Shown piece by piece: positions 25,803 through 35,130 of a DNA stretch of 40,614 nucleotides. This stretch comes from Gammaproteobacteria bacterium (GTDB lineage: Bacteria > Pseudomonadota > Gammaproteobacteria > GCA-001735895). A program made the position numbers and the translations under genes. The stretch covers positions 1 to 40,614 of the forward strand of contig JABHSO010000087.1 of the NCBI GenBank assembly GCA_018669845.1, given 5' to 3'. Every line of letters begins with the position of its first letter. The stretch's first letter is position 1. A model generated the notes under the pieces. The model was not told the origin of the DNA. It saw only the letters and a list, made by a program, of their open reading frames with translations, and did no database searches.

Positions 25803-26768
25803 ATGTCTTTAATCAGTATTTTGCGTACAGTATTTTCGTTTCGGCTCCTGGCCGCAACACTGTTACTCTGGACTCTATTCAGTACGCAGTCGATGGCATG
25901 GCAGCAGGTAAGTTATACCCCTTACCCGGCGTATGCGGCACCGGTTAACTATAACCCTTATGCCCAGCCATACGGTTATCCGGCTTATAATTATCCTCGT
26001 TATTACTACCCGCAACCGAACTATTACACACCACCTGTTTCACCCACAAAACTGGTTAAGCCCGTCGTAAAACCAGAAATTAAAAAAGCAACAAAGCCAA
26101 AAACAACTATTACTCAAAGCACTACTTCGACCAAAAAGTTATTTATCGAGAATCTTTTGCCTTTTATCGATAAAGAAAACACACGTTTGCAACAACTTCG
26201 AAGGAAAGTTGAGAATATAATTCAGCAACTGGATGCAAACATTTTGCTATCAGATGAATCTAAAAACTGGCTGAGAAAACTTGCTAAAAAGTACCGGGTA
26301 AAAGGTAACCCACTAACTAAGCCACAGGCACGTGAAGATCTATTAAAGAAAGTAGACATCATTCCTGCTTCATTGACTCTGGCACAGGCTGCTAATGAAA
26401 GTGCCTGGGGTAAGTCCCGGTTTGCAACTGAAGCTAATAACCTGTTTGGTATCTGGACATACGATAAAAGCAAAGGCTTAAAACCCAAAAATAGAGACTC
26501 TGAAAAAAAGCATCTGGTCAGAATATTTGACCATTATGGAGAGTCGGTAAGTTATTATATGCACACACTGAATTCTCATCCAGCTTACACAAAATTACGT
26601 GATATTCGCCAGCAACAGCGAAAAAATTTATTATCCCTTGATGGATTTGAATTGGCCGTCGGACTGGAAAAATATTCAGCCAAAGGTGAATTGTATATAA
26701 AGTTAATCCGCGACCTGATTCGCCAGAATCAGTGGGTTCAACTGGATGGTAAAAACCTGTCAGCTTAA
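25803..26768 (+). CDS. Bax-like N-acetylglucosaminidase
   Basis: Probable exported peptidoglycan hydrolase of 321 aa. An N-terminal hydrophobic segment (LLAATLLLWTLFSTQSMA) is followed by a Tyr/Pro-rich stretch (about residues 36-80, many NP/YP pairs), a basic linker, a helical part, and the glucosaminidase domain with LAQAANESAWGKSRFA (Glu199 likely catalytic) and NLFGIWTY. The C-terminus (YSAKGELYIKLIRDLIRQN) is as in E. coli Bax. The Tyr/Pro-rich spacer is unusual in length and could bind cell wall or span the periplasm. It faces the convergent GGDEF-EAL gene only 22 bases away. Confidence 0.88.
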   Translation: MSLISILRTVFSFRLLAATLLLWTLFSTQSMAWQQVSYTPYPAYAAPVNYNPYAQPYGYPAYNYPRYYYPQPNYYTPPVSPTKLVKPVVKPEIKKATKPKTTITQSTTSTKKLFIENLLPFIDKENTRLQQLRRKVENIIQQLDANILLSDESKNWLRKLAKKYRVKGNPLTKPQAREDLLKKVDIIPASLTLAQAANESAWGKSRFATEANNLFGIWTYDKSKGLKPKNRDSEKKHLVRIFDHYGESVSYYMHTLNSHPAYTKLRDIRQQQRKNLLSLDGFELAVGLEKYSAKGELYIKLIRDLIRQNQWVQLDGKNLSA

Positions 26769-26790
26769 AGTTTGAACTGACGCCACCTGG

Positions 26791-28878
26791 TTACACGTAG
26801 GGTGTGCCGTGCGCACCAATAAATGAGCCAGAGATTAATAATTCAAATTCATCAACGGGTAATGGCCTGGAAAACAAATATCCCTGACCATAATCACAGT
26901 CCAGAGACTTTAAAATATCAAGTTGCTGCTGTGTTTCTATACCTTCAGCAATAACCTGTATGTCCAGCTTATGGGCCATTTGAATAATTGACTCGCATAG
27001 AATGAGTACATCTTTGTCCTGCTCCATACTCTGGACATACGATTTATCTATTTTCAAAAACTCTATATCAAATCGTTTTAGATAAGATAATGAAGCATAA
27101 CCAGTACCAAAATCATCAAGTGATATCTGAATATTTGCATCCTTAAATTTTTGCATTTTCATATCCACCGATTCACTAAAATCCATCAATAAATTTTCAG
27201 TTATTTCTATGGATACCGATTCCCCGGGCAGATCCAGTTTTTCCAAATAAGCAAACCAGTTATTAAATGAATTTTCATCGGATTTAAATTGCAGTGGAGA
27301 TTCATTAATACTTAACTGAAAATTCTCTTTAACCGTTTCTCGCCAGACATAAACTTGTTGTAAAGCTTCGTTAACCACCCATCTCCCTATTTCAATAATT
27401 AAGCCAGTCTCTTCAGCGATGGGAATAAACTGATCTGGGCTAACGATACCTTTTTCCGGATGAAGCCAGCGAACTAGCGCTTCAGCTTTAGATATTTCAT
27501 TATTGGCCAGTTTGACAATAGGTTGATAATGTAAAATAAACTGTTGCTTTTCGATGCCTTCTCGTAGCTCATTGATAGAGCTCAGTCGGTCCAGTGCTTC
27601 CTGATGCATCGAATGAGTAAAATAACTAAACCCATTTCGACCCTGTTTTTTTACAGCATACATAGCCTGATCTGCACTTTTTAATAACCCTGAAACCTGG
27701 TCCGAATCATCAGGAAAAAGTGTTATACCAATGCTACCGGTGATATATATTTCTTCATTCTCAAGTGAGTAGGGTTGAGCCAGTTTTTTAAGTATATTCT
27801 TAACCGTATTTTCTAGTAACTTTATGTCATGCAATATTATTGTAAATTCATCTCCACCTAAACGTGCCACATCACCATTTTCTTTTACACATAATAATAA
27901 CCGTTCGGCTGTTAGTTTTAGTAACTCATCTCCTGCTTCATGACCCAGAGTATCATTAACTTCTTTAAAGCCATCTAAATCCAGTAGCATTAGAGCAATA
28001 CTATTTTCTTTGCTTTTAGTTAAATTGATGATGTGGTTCAGGCGCTCAATAAATAACGCTCTATTTGGTAAACCCGTAATAGTGTCATAGTAAGCCTGTT
28101 TAAAAATTTGTCTTTCTTTAGCCTTAATATCGGTAAGATCAGAAAACAAGGCGACCCTTTTATTCACTTTCCCCTGTTTATCAAAATCAGTATTTATACT
28201 GATGATAACGGGATACACTATTCCATTTTTTTTCCGGTTCCATAACTCTCCTTTCCAGTGCCCAGAAGTATTGATACGGTTCCACATTAATTTATAAAAC
28301 AAATCATCCTGCTGTCCAGAAGACAGAATACGGGCATTCTTACCACAGACATCCTCTTTTAAATAACCAGTAATTTTTGTAAATGATGAGTTAACGTCAA
28401 CAATAACGCCATCTTTATCAGTTATCATCATACCTTCACTGCTTTTAGCATAGACTAGAGATGCCAATTGCAGTTGATCACTTTTTTTATTTTCTACAGC
28501 GCTTGTTACAATTTGAGAGATATAACGAATTATTTCACCCGAGTTATTCAGTTGAGGAACAACGGTTAATTGTGCTGAGAGAATAGCTCCCGAACTATGT
28601 TCATATTTGGTCTCGATAACAACCGGAAAAGATGAGTCAGCATTCAGGGAATCGAGTGTAGTTTTATCCAGTTTAAACTTATCCTGATGATAAATCATAA
28701 AATCTGGTAAGTGAATTTCATCCTGCTGAAAGCCCAGAAACTGAATTAAAGCGGGATTAATTTTTTCAAGATCACCCGTTACACTCGAACAAAACATAGG
28801 CACAGGTGTGGCATCGAATAACTGGAGAGTATGTCGATCAAGGTCAACAGGGTGATTTTCAACCTTACTATTAATCAT
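26791..28878 (-). CDS. PAS-PAS-GGDEF-EAL signalling protein
   Basis: Cytoplasmic protein of 695 aa. Two PAS domains (about 15-125 and 135-255) precede a GGDEF domain with an intact GGDEF at 341-345 and an EAL domain with EAL at 466-468. Other EAL catalytic segments are present (SINESPLQF, EITENLL, DDFGTGYASLSYL, IAEGIET), so both c-di-GMP synthesis and breakdown are possible. The inhibitory RxxD site before GGDEF is absent (KENGD). No membrane helix is seen. The last nine residues (IGAHGTPYV) and the stop codon come from a half copy of the dispersed palindromic repeat. It follows a second GGDEF-EAL gene after 38 bases and is probably co-transcribed. Confidence 0.93.
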   Translation of the reverse strand: MINSKVENHPVDLDRHTLQLFDATPVPMFCSSVTGDLEKINPALIQFLGFQQDEIHLPDFMIYHQDKFKLDKTTLDSLNADSSFPVVIETKYEHSSGAILSAQLTVVPQLNNSGEIIRYISQIVTSAVENKKSDQLQLASLVYAKSSEGMMITDKDGVIVDVNSSFTKITGYLKEDVCGKNARILSSGQQDDLFYKLMWNRINTSGHWKGELWNRKKNGIVYPVIISINTDFDKQGKVNKRVALFSDLTDIKAKERQIFKQAYYDTITGLPNRALFIERLNHIINLTKSKENSIALMLLDLDGFKEVNDTLGHEAGDELLKLTAERLLLCVKENGDVARLGGDEFTIILHDIKLLENTVKNILKKLAQPYSLENEEIYITGSIGITLFPDDSDQVSGLLKSADQAMYAVKKQGRNGFSYFTHSMHQEALDRLSSINELREGIEKQQFILHYQPIVKLANNEISKAEALVRWLHPEKGIVSPDQFIPIAEETGLIIEIGRWVVNEALQQVYVWRETVKENFQLSINESPLQFKSDENSFNNWFAYLEKLDLPGESVSIEITENLLMDFSESVDMKMQKFKDANIQISLDDFGTGYASLSYLKRFDIEFLKIDKSYVQSMEQDKDVLILCESIIQMAHKLDIQVIAEGIETQQQLDILKSLDCDYGQGYLFSRPLPVDEFELLISGSFIGAHGTPYV
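26797..26817. repeat. Dispersed repeat, single arm (copy 4)
   Basis: Only one 21-base arm is present (GTAGGGTGTGCC followed by GTGCGCACC). The partner arm is missing from both sides. It lies inside the 3' end of the GGDEF-EAL gene and close to the end of the convergent Bax-like gene. Confidence 0.85.
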
Positions 28879-28916
28879 AAGTTACTGTTAACTTTCTATA
28901 AGGAGAATCAGCTTTT

Positions 28917-31310
28917 TCAAACTATTTTCATTAATTTTTTTGTACCTTTTTTCTGGATATATTCTAAAAATTGCAACTCAGGCATTGGCCTTGCGTAATA
29001 ATAACCCTGAGCTTCATCACAACCTTCAGCCAGGACAAAATCATGTTGCTGTTTCTTTTCTACACCTTCGGCAATTACTGTAAGCCCCAGACTCTTACCC
29101 AGCGCTATTATTGCACGAGTTATGGCCTGATCATTGGTATCAACCAGAATATCTTGGATAAATGAATAATCTATTTTCAATTTACTGATTGGAAACTGTT
29201 TAAGGTAGGTTAATGACGAATAACCCGTCCCAAAATCATCGATAGCAATATGCATCCCGATATCCCTTAATTCATTAAATTGACTGACCGTTTTTTCGGG
29301 ATGTTTAATCAGGTAATCTTCAGTAATCTCAAGCTCCAGCAACTCTGGTCTACAACCCGTATCTTCAATAATCGCTCTTATTTTATGTGCGAACTTCTCA
29401 TCCAGTAATTGCCTGCCGGAAATATTTATCGCTACTTTAATATCAGAAAAGTCTGAATTTTGCCATTCAACAATTTTTTCACAGCTAGTCCTGAACACCC
29501 ACATACCTATTTCATCGATCAACCCAATTTCTTCGGCAAGGGGAATAAAGCGACCTGGTAATATCAGTCCCTCTTCCGGGTGTACCCAGCGTACCAGAGC
29601 TTCAGAACCAACTACTTCACCGTTATTCATATCAATTTGTGGCTGAAAATAAAGTTCTAACCCATCATTTTCAATGGCCTTTCTTAACGCGGACTCTAAC
29701 AAAACTCTTTCAACAGCTCTTTGGGTTAAGTCTTCGGTATACAGGCTAAAACCATTTCTACCTTCATTTTTAGTACGATACATGGCTGAATCAGCATTAC
29801 GTAATAACGTTTCTGTATCACGACCATGTTCAGGAAACAAACTGATACCTATACTGAGAGTAATAGTAATTTCACGCTCACGTAATTTTAAAGGCTGTTT
29901 GAAAGCAATTAGTAGCTTTTCAGCTAGAATAGATGCATATTTGGTATCTTCTAGCTGCTCCAGAATAATTGTAAATTCATCTCCACCAAGTCGGGCAGCC
30001 GTGTCCTCCTTACGAATGGTCTCTTTTAACCGGACTGCAACAGCCTGTAATAATTGATCACCAATACTATGCCCAAGGCTATCATTAATTTCTTTGAAGT
30101 GATCAAGGTCTATAAACATCACTGCCAAACCTACATTAGCCCGTTCAGCTTTTTTGATAGATTGTTTAAGACGGTCAGCTAGTAACAACCGATTAGGTAG
30201 CTCAGTTAAGGTGTCATGATGAGCCAGGTGGTGCAAAGAAATTTCTTTCCTTTGAAGTTGCTGCTCAGCAAGCTTCATCTCGGTGATATCTCGACCGACT
30301 CCTAATATTCCCAGTAAATTCTGGTTATGATCATACAGAGGAGTTTTGAGTGCACTTAATAATATTTTCTTACCATCAGGGTATGTAGCCCACTCTTCGT
30401 ACATAAAAGTATCATTAGCATGTAATGCCACCTGATCTTTTGCCCGTAGGTAACGCCCTTCCTCATCGCCAAACAATTCAACATCATTTTGACCGATAAT
30501 ATCTAATTCGGGCACACCAATGAGTTTGGCAAAGGCATCATTACAACCGATATAACAGCCATCCAGATTCACATAATCTTTGTAATAAATTAAATCAGGG
30601 GTTGAGTTAAATACAGAATTCAATAATGAGACCTGAAAGCCGGCTTCAGACTGAGCATTTTTACGTTCATGTATTTCTTTTTCTAATATTTCATTGGTTT
30701 CAACCAATTCCGTGGTTCTTGTTTCGATGAGAAATTCTCTTTGCTCTACTTCCTGGTTCAAATCATCAATCAAACTGGAATTTTCAGTTTGCAGTCGAAT
30801 TGTTCGTATAAACTGTTGATTTGCATTTCGGGTAAATACCGTCAACATAGCCAGATATACAATAATTCCGAAGGCAATTATTTTTTCAGCAAAAGTAGGA
30901 TTAGCCAATAAAACAGCAGCAAAAATAAAAGTCTGAGGAAAGGTGTAAGCAATAAAGATGGGCATATGGCAGGAAAGTACATAACCTGCCGCACTGATCA
31001 AAGAAAAGAAAACAAAACTCAGCGTGAAGAAAACGATGGGATCCTGATTTTGATAGCCAACCAGATAAGCACCTCCAAAACCAAGCCCTAACAGGGCCGT
31101 TACCAGGGTGTAAATGTTTATCCACTGAAGTGTGGTAAACCTACCGGGTTTAATCTTATGATAAAACCAGATTATGGTTCTCAGCCCAGCTAGAGCAAGT
31201 ACGGAAAAAGCCCAGAATGACAGTATAAAAATATCAACCCTGTCACTTAACACAATAAAAAACAGTATCGTCAATACAATAATAGCAACATTAGCAGCTG
31301 GAGCTTGCAT
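28917..31310 (-). CDS. Membrane-bound PAS-GGDEF-EAL signalling protein
   Basis: Protein of at least 797 aa. Six or so hydrophobic helices (residues 5-160) are followed by a coiled coil (about 175-222), a PAS domain (225-345), GGDEF at 442-446 with the RxxD inhibitory site (RKED, 433-436), and EAL at 570-572. All main EAL residues are visible (INISGRQ, LEITEDYL, DDFGTGYSSL, VIAEGVE). It probably senses a signal at the inner membrane. ATG 31310 has a poor ribosome binding site, and the frame stays open with protein-like sequence to 31418 (ending YHKSLETELALEKEHALF before the Met), so the true N-terminus is likely longer and perhaps broken by a frameshift. Confidence 0.88.
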   Translation of the reverse strand: MQAPAANVAIIVLTILFFIVLSDRVDIFILSFWAFSVLALAGLRTIIWFYHKIKPGRFTTLQWINIYTLVTALLGLGFGGAYLVGYQNQDPIVFFTLSFVFFSLISAAGYVLSCHMPIFIAYTFPQTFIFAAVLLANPTFAEKIIAFGIIVYLAMLTVFTRNANQQFIRTIRLQTENSSLIDDLNQEVEQREFLIETRTTELVETNEILEKEIHERKNAQSEAGFQVSLLNSVFNSTPDLIYYKDYVNLDGCYIGCNDAFAKLIGVPELDIIGQNDVELFGDEEGRYLRAKDQVALHANDTFMYEEWATYPDGKKILLSALKTPLYDHNQNLLGILGVGRDITEMKLAEQQLQRKEISLHHLAHHDTLTELPNRLLLADRLKQSIKKAERANVGLAVMFIDLDHFKEINDSLGHSIGDQLLQAVAVRLKETIRKEDTAARLGGDEFTIILEQLEDTKYASILAEKLLIAFKQPLKLREREITITLSIGISLFPEHGRDTETLLRNADSAMYRTKNEGRNGFSLYTEDLTQRAVERVLLESALRKAIENDGLELYFQPQIDMNNGEVVGSEALVRWVHPEEGLILPGRFIPLAEEIGLIDEIGMWVFRTSCEKIVEWQNSDFSDIKVAINISGRQLLDEKFAHKIRAIIEDTGCRPELLELEITEDYLIKHPEKTVSQFNELRDIGMHIAIDDFGTGYSSLTYLKQFPISKLKIDYSFIQDILVDTNDQAITRAIIALGKSLGLTVIAEGVEKKQQHDFVLAEGCDEAQGYYYARPMPELQFLEYIQKKGTKKLMKIV

Positions 31311-31708
31311 AAACAGGGCATGCTCTTTTTCCAGTGCTAATTCAGTTTCTAAGCTTTTATGATATTTTGGCTGCGTACTAATGCTTTTAAACCTCGTGCA
31401 ATTTTTACAAGCCAGAATCTAATAAAATGGCTAACGACAGATTCGTTGGTTTCAACCAGAAAATACTCACTAAAAATGCATACAAGTAGTAATACATGCC
31501 CAGGATTGAAAGTCACTATCTGCTGAGTATAGATTAGAAGATGAAATTATGTGCATTTAACAGGTATTAAAAATATTTATTTACTTAAGTATTAAGCTCT
31601 ACCTTTTGAAATAGATATAACGGATTTAATAGGATGAATAATAACAAACCTTAAATATTGACGATTTCATAGACATTTAACCGAGTAAAACCTCTTAATA
31701 TGACAATA
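31311..31708. other. Gap upstream of the membrane GGDEF-EAL gene
   Basis: Part of this stretch (31311 to about 31418, minus strand) continues the downstream gene's frame. Beyond it, a second minus-strand frame (about 31369-31516) encodes a protein-like segment including RFWLVKIARGLKALV. The rest (31520-31708) is AT-rich without a recognisable gene, promoter or terminator. Confidence 0.5.
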
Positions 31709-33433
31709 TCATGAAATATCAAATAGAAATAAGAAGCCTAATAATATCAAATTACTGAGCAATAACACTATGGCCAGCACTTTCCATAAGGTACCAGGGT
31801 CTTTTTCAATCAATGGAACCGATAGGTTCATGAACATCGGGTTTGGATTTTTCAAATCAAACAGAAACTCTGAGAAGGTCTCATAACGTGATTTAACATC
31901 CAGTTTAGTCGCTTTTTCTATCGCTCCATCCATCCACAATGGAATCATAGGGTTATATTTGATGGATGACTGGTAGTTAATTTTATTCAGGGCTCGCCAA
32001 TTAATATCACGTTTTAGTTGATCACCATAAGGTAAGTGCCCGGTCATCATTTCATAAACCATGACAGCAATGGAAAACAGGTCTGATCGATTATCCCCGG
32101 CAATGCCCAATAAATATTCAGCTGCTGTATAATTTTTAGTGCCCAGCAAATCTACACGTTCGACTGGCGTCGCTATTTCCTGAATGCCTGCTATTTTCAC
32201 CGAACCAAAATCAATAATTTTGATTCTCTGATTAGCGGTGATCATAATGTTTTCAGGTTTCAGGTCACGGTGCAACATTTCAAGCCGGTGAAACACTCGA
32301 ATACCTGCAATCACTTTTTCAGCCAGTTCGATCACATCATCAAGATCAGGGTCCGGATTATTGGCCATCCAGTCTCGTAGCGTGAGACCTTCAACTTTCT
32401 CCATAACAAAATAAAGAAAATTACGCTTTCGCCCAGAATCACATATTTTAACGACCAGAGGACTGTTTATGCGTTTACCAACCCACTCTTCCATATAAAA
32501 TCGCTCAATATAAGCAGGGTCATCCTCAAAATTAACCGAAGGTGTTTTCATCACCAACTCTTCACCACTTTCTTTATCGATTACCCGGTAAAGCTGTGAA
32601 GTGGTGCTGGCATGGATTTCTTTATGGATTTCATAACCATCCATGGTCATTCCAGGACCCAGATGAGGAGGAAAAGGTAAACGCCCAAGTTGCGAAAAAA
32701 TTTCATTAGCATCCTGTGAAGGGATGGAATCTATTCTGACAAGCTGCGCTGTTACATTATCATGACTTTTTGCCTCAAGAGATCTATCGACTATAGTCTG
32801 AGCCAGAGCATCAAAATCAGAGCTACCTTCCTGCAATAAAGCTTTTATCTGTTTTGAGGATAAATAGTCGTGCACACCATCTGTGGTCATCAGAAAAATA
32901 TCACCCTGCTGAATAGTGACAATCCTGAAATCGATATCTAGCAGATGATCTATACCCATTGCACGGCTTAGGTAACTCTCTCCACGTGATACATTGATGC
33001 GATGATCATTGGTCAGACATTCAAAATCACCTTCGCGTAAACGATAAATTCTAGAATCTCCAACATGAAACAAATGGGCTGTAGTTGACTTAAGAACCAT
33101 GGCACTAAAGGTCGTCACCATGCTATGCGCAGTATCATTTTTTGCCTGGCTTAATAACCAGCTATTGATAGCCGTCAGCACCTTACCGCCAGAGTGTTTA
33201 ACAGACCAGGTTTCCGGCGTGCTGTAATAATCATTCAGAAAAGACTTAACACATTGCTCACTGGCTTCAGCCGCAAATTCACAGCTGCCCATGCCATCGG
33301 CAATAGCGCAAGTAATACCCTTAGTCTCCAGACTTTCATCGTCAGGAATCAAAGCAGCATAGAAATCTTCATTTCTATCTTTGACCCCTTTGTCAGAGAA
33401 TTGCCCAATACTAACTGTTAGTTTTAATGTCAT
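31709..33433 (-). CDS. PP2C phosphatase / Ser-Thr kinase fusion
   Basis: Bifunctional regulator of 574 aa. The N-terminal PP2C domain (about 1-235) shows DRNED, ADGMG (Asp46), GDSR, TTDG (Asp185) and SHDN. The kinase domain (about 265-540) shows the ATP lysine Lys296 (VMKTPS), HRDLKPEN (388-395) and DFG (408-410). Its glycine-rich loop is replaced by HASTTS without Gly. A single C-terminal helix (VLAIVLLLSNLILLGFLFLF) anchors it in the membrane. I use ATG 33433, since the longer frame to 33481 is encoded by a repeat arm. It lies just downstream of the nitrate transporter gene, an arrangement known from other gammaproteobacteria, so it may control nitrate uptake. Confidence 0.92.
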   Translation of the reverse strand: MTLKLTVSIGQFSDKGVKDRNEDFYAALIPDDESLETKGITCAIADGMGSCEFAAEASEQCVKSFLNDYYSTPETWSVKHSGGKVLTAINSWLLSQAKNDTAHSMVTTFSAMVLKSTTAHLFHVGDSRIYRLREGDFECLTNDHRINVSRGESYLSRAMGIDHLLDIDFRIVTIQQGDIFLMTTDGVHDYLSSKQIKALLQEGSSDFDALAQTIVDRSLEAKSHDNVTAQLVRIDSIPSQDANEIFSQLGRLPFPPHLGPGMTMDGYEIHKEIHASTTSQLYRVIDKESGEELVMKTPSVNFEDDPAYIERFYMEEWVGKRINSPLVVKICDSGRKRNFLYFVMEKVEGLTLRDWMANNPDPDLDDVIELAEKVIAGIRVFHRLEMLHRDLKPENIMITANQRIKIIDFGSVKIAGIQEIATPVERVDLLGTKNYTAAEYLLGIAGDNRSDLFSIAVMVYEMMTGHLPYGDQLKRDINWRALNKINYQSSIKYNPMIPLWMDGAIEKATKLDVKSRYETFSEFLFDLKNPNPMFMNLSVPLIEKDPGTLWKVLAIVLLLSNLILLGFLFLFDIS

Positions 33434-33455
33434 TATTTCAACCAGGTATTTTTTT

Positions 33456-33597
33456 ACCGCAAAGGACGCAGAGGTATGCAAAGGTGTTTTTAGTAATATG
33501 CAATTTTTGAAATACCTCTATCAATTTGTGAATAGCAAAAACTTAAAGTCTAAGACATATCCTAATAACCTTTGCGAACCTTCGCGTCCTTTGCGGT
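33456..33597. repeat. 142-bp inverted-repeat element, ACCGCAAAGG family
   Basis: Imperfect 29-base terminal inverted arms (33456-33484 and 33569-33597; core ACCGCAAAGGACGC) enclose an AT-rich interior. It nearly fills the gap between the nitrate transporter and the phosphatase-kinase genes and reaches into the longest possible reading frame of the latter. Confidence 0.75.
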
Positions 33598-33605
33598 GAA
33601 TATTT

Positions 33606-35075
33606 TTATGTCACATCAATCATTTGCACTGAACCATCCGGCATGACTTCTGCAGTCTGCCCTTTGGGTTCATCCAGGAAAATAATAATTGCCAGTAATA
33701 CTGCAAAAGCAGTAAAACCAATCACCATGAAAAATGCCTGCGGTGTGGTGAAGGATAAAACAGTTAAAAATATCAGGCCTCCGACATTTCCATAAGCACC
33801 AACCATTCCGGCTACCTGCCCGGTCATGCGGCGTTGAATCAACGGCACCATGGCATACACTGCACCCGATCCACCTTTGGAGAACAATCCACACAATATC
33901 GTGTTACCCACAACCAGTACTATAGCCCAGCCGGCGGATACCTGTCCGAGTAAAAGAAAGGTTACGGCTATACCGCTAAATAACATGGTGAGTGAAAGTT
34001 TACGCCCGATACGGTCACTCATGACACCACCGGCTGGACGTGCGATTAAATTCATCACCGGATAAATTGCCGCCAGCAGCCCGGCAGTCACCAGCGACAG
34101 TCCAAAGGTATCGATATAAAATAGCGGTAACATGGAAACTAACGCCAGTTCTGATCCAAAGGTCACCATGTAAGCCAGATCCAGAATAACCACCTGTTTG
34201 AAAGAATATTGGTACATCTCAGGGATAGTTTCGGTGAACACGGCTTTGTTAATTTGAATAATTTTCCATGCCTGCCACAAATAAATAGCGGTAATTCCAA
34301 TATAGATACTGTTACTCAATTCGGTACTTAACCAGGCCATATTCGCAGGGCCTAGTTTCCAGGTCAGTAATGCCAATGCACCGTACACTGGAATGCTGAA
34401 TAGTAAATACAGCAGCAGATCCCTTTTACTGGTGATTTCCATCGCACCCATCTTTTTGGGCTTGAAATAAGTACTTCCTTTTGGTGTATTGCTTACCGAA
34501 AAGTAATAGAAAATACCGTAAGAAAATGCCATAACAGCCGTGGTCAAAATCGCATAACGCCATCCATCTTCACCACCAAACCATAAAGCCAGCGCCGGTA
34601 GAGCCATGGCAGAACCTGCTGAGCCAAAATTTCCCCAGCCACCATAAATACCCTGAGCTGCTCCAGTCTGTCTGGCAGGAAACCATTCGCCAATCATACG
34701 TGTACCCACCACGAAACCGGCACCGACGAAACCTAGCAATAAACGGCTCACTGCCAGTTGTTCAAACGATTCAGCTAAAGCAAAAGGAACACTTAGCACA
34801 CCGGCAGACATTAAAATTCCGGAAAACATCAGTCGAGGTCCAAAACGATCAACCAGCATACCGACCAGGATTCGAGCGGGTATGGTCAGTGCAACATTCA
34901 TGATCAGTAACACTTTAACTTCCTGATCACTCAAACCGAATGTTTCACGCAAAATAGACATTAAAGGAGCATGATTAAACCACACCATAAAACTCATAAA
35001 AAATGCCATCCAGGTAAGATGCAAAACTCTAGTCTTGCCTGTAAATGAAAATAAGTTGAGTCTGGAATCTGACAT
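33606..35075 (-). CDS. Nitrate/nitrite transporter, MFS family
   Basis: Inner-membrane major facilitator protein of 489 aa from ATG 35075 (MSDSRLNLFSFTGKTRVLHL), about 12 helices. Nitrate-porter signatures are visible: FFMSFMVWFNHAPL in helix 1, GGWGNFGSAGSAMALPAL in helix 5 and GAYGNVGGLIFLTVLSF in helix 11, plus two MFS loops (MLVDRFGPRLM and VMSDRIGRKLS). The longer frame to 35135 would start upstream of the predicted promoter. It belongs to the NarK/NasA type and, from its neighbours, imports nitrate for assimilation. It is divergent from nirB and followed by the phosphatase-kinase gene. Confidence 0.92.
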   Translation of the reverse strand: MSDSRLNLFSFTGKTRVLHLTWMAFFMSFMVWFNHAPLMSILRETFGLSDQEVKVLLIMNVALTIPARILVGMLVDRFGPRLMFSGILMSAGVLSVPFALAESFEQLAVSRLLLGFVGAGFVVGTRMIGEWFPARQTGAAQGIYGGWGNFGSAGSAMALPALALWFGGEDGWRYAILTTAVMAFSYGIFYYFSVSNTPKGSTYFKPKKMGAMEITSKRDLLLYLLFSIPVYGALALLTWKLGPANMAWLSTELSNSIYIGITAIYLWQAWKIIQINKAVFTETIPEMYQYSFKQVVILDLAYMVTFGSELALVSMLPLFYIDTFGLSLVTAGLLAAIYPVMNLIARPAGGVMSDRIGRKLSLTMLFSGIAVTFLLLGQVSAGWAIVLVVGNTILCGLFSKGGSGAVYAMVPLIQRRMTGQVAGMVGAYGNVGGLIFLTVLSFTTPQAFFMVIGFTAFAVLLAIIIFLDEPKGQTAEVMPDGSVQMIDVT

Positions 35076-35113
35076 AAGAAATTTCAAAATATAAAAAAGT
35101 AATAAAGATCCGT

Positions 35114-35130
35114 AGCAATTACCCTGCCAA
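35114..35130 (-). promoter_or_regulatory. Sigma-54 promoter for the nitrate transporter
   Basis: On the minus strand the sequence is TTGGCAGGGTAATTGCT. It has the invariant GG and GC at the correct spacing and matches TGGCACG-N4-TTGC(A/T) except for one base in the -24 box. Transcription would start near 35103, about 28 bases before ATG 35075. Confidence 0.75.

Noticed and set aside
33434..33481. N-terminal extension of the phosphatase-kinase to a TTG codon
   Set aside because: It begins inside a repeat arm; ATG 33433 starts exactly before the conserved PP2C sequence.
33670..33894. Minus-strand frame inside the nitrate transporter gene
   Set aside because: It is a shadow of the transporter in another frame, with Cys/Trp-rich translation unlike a real protein.
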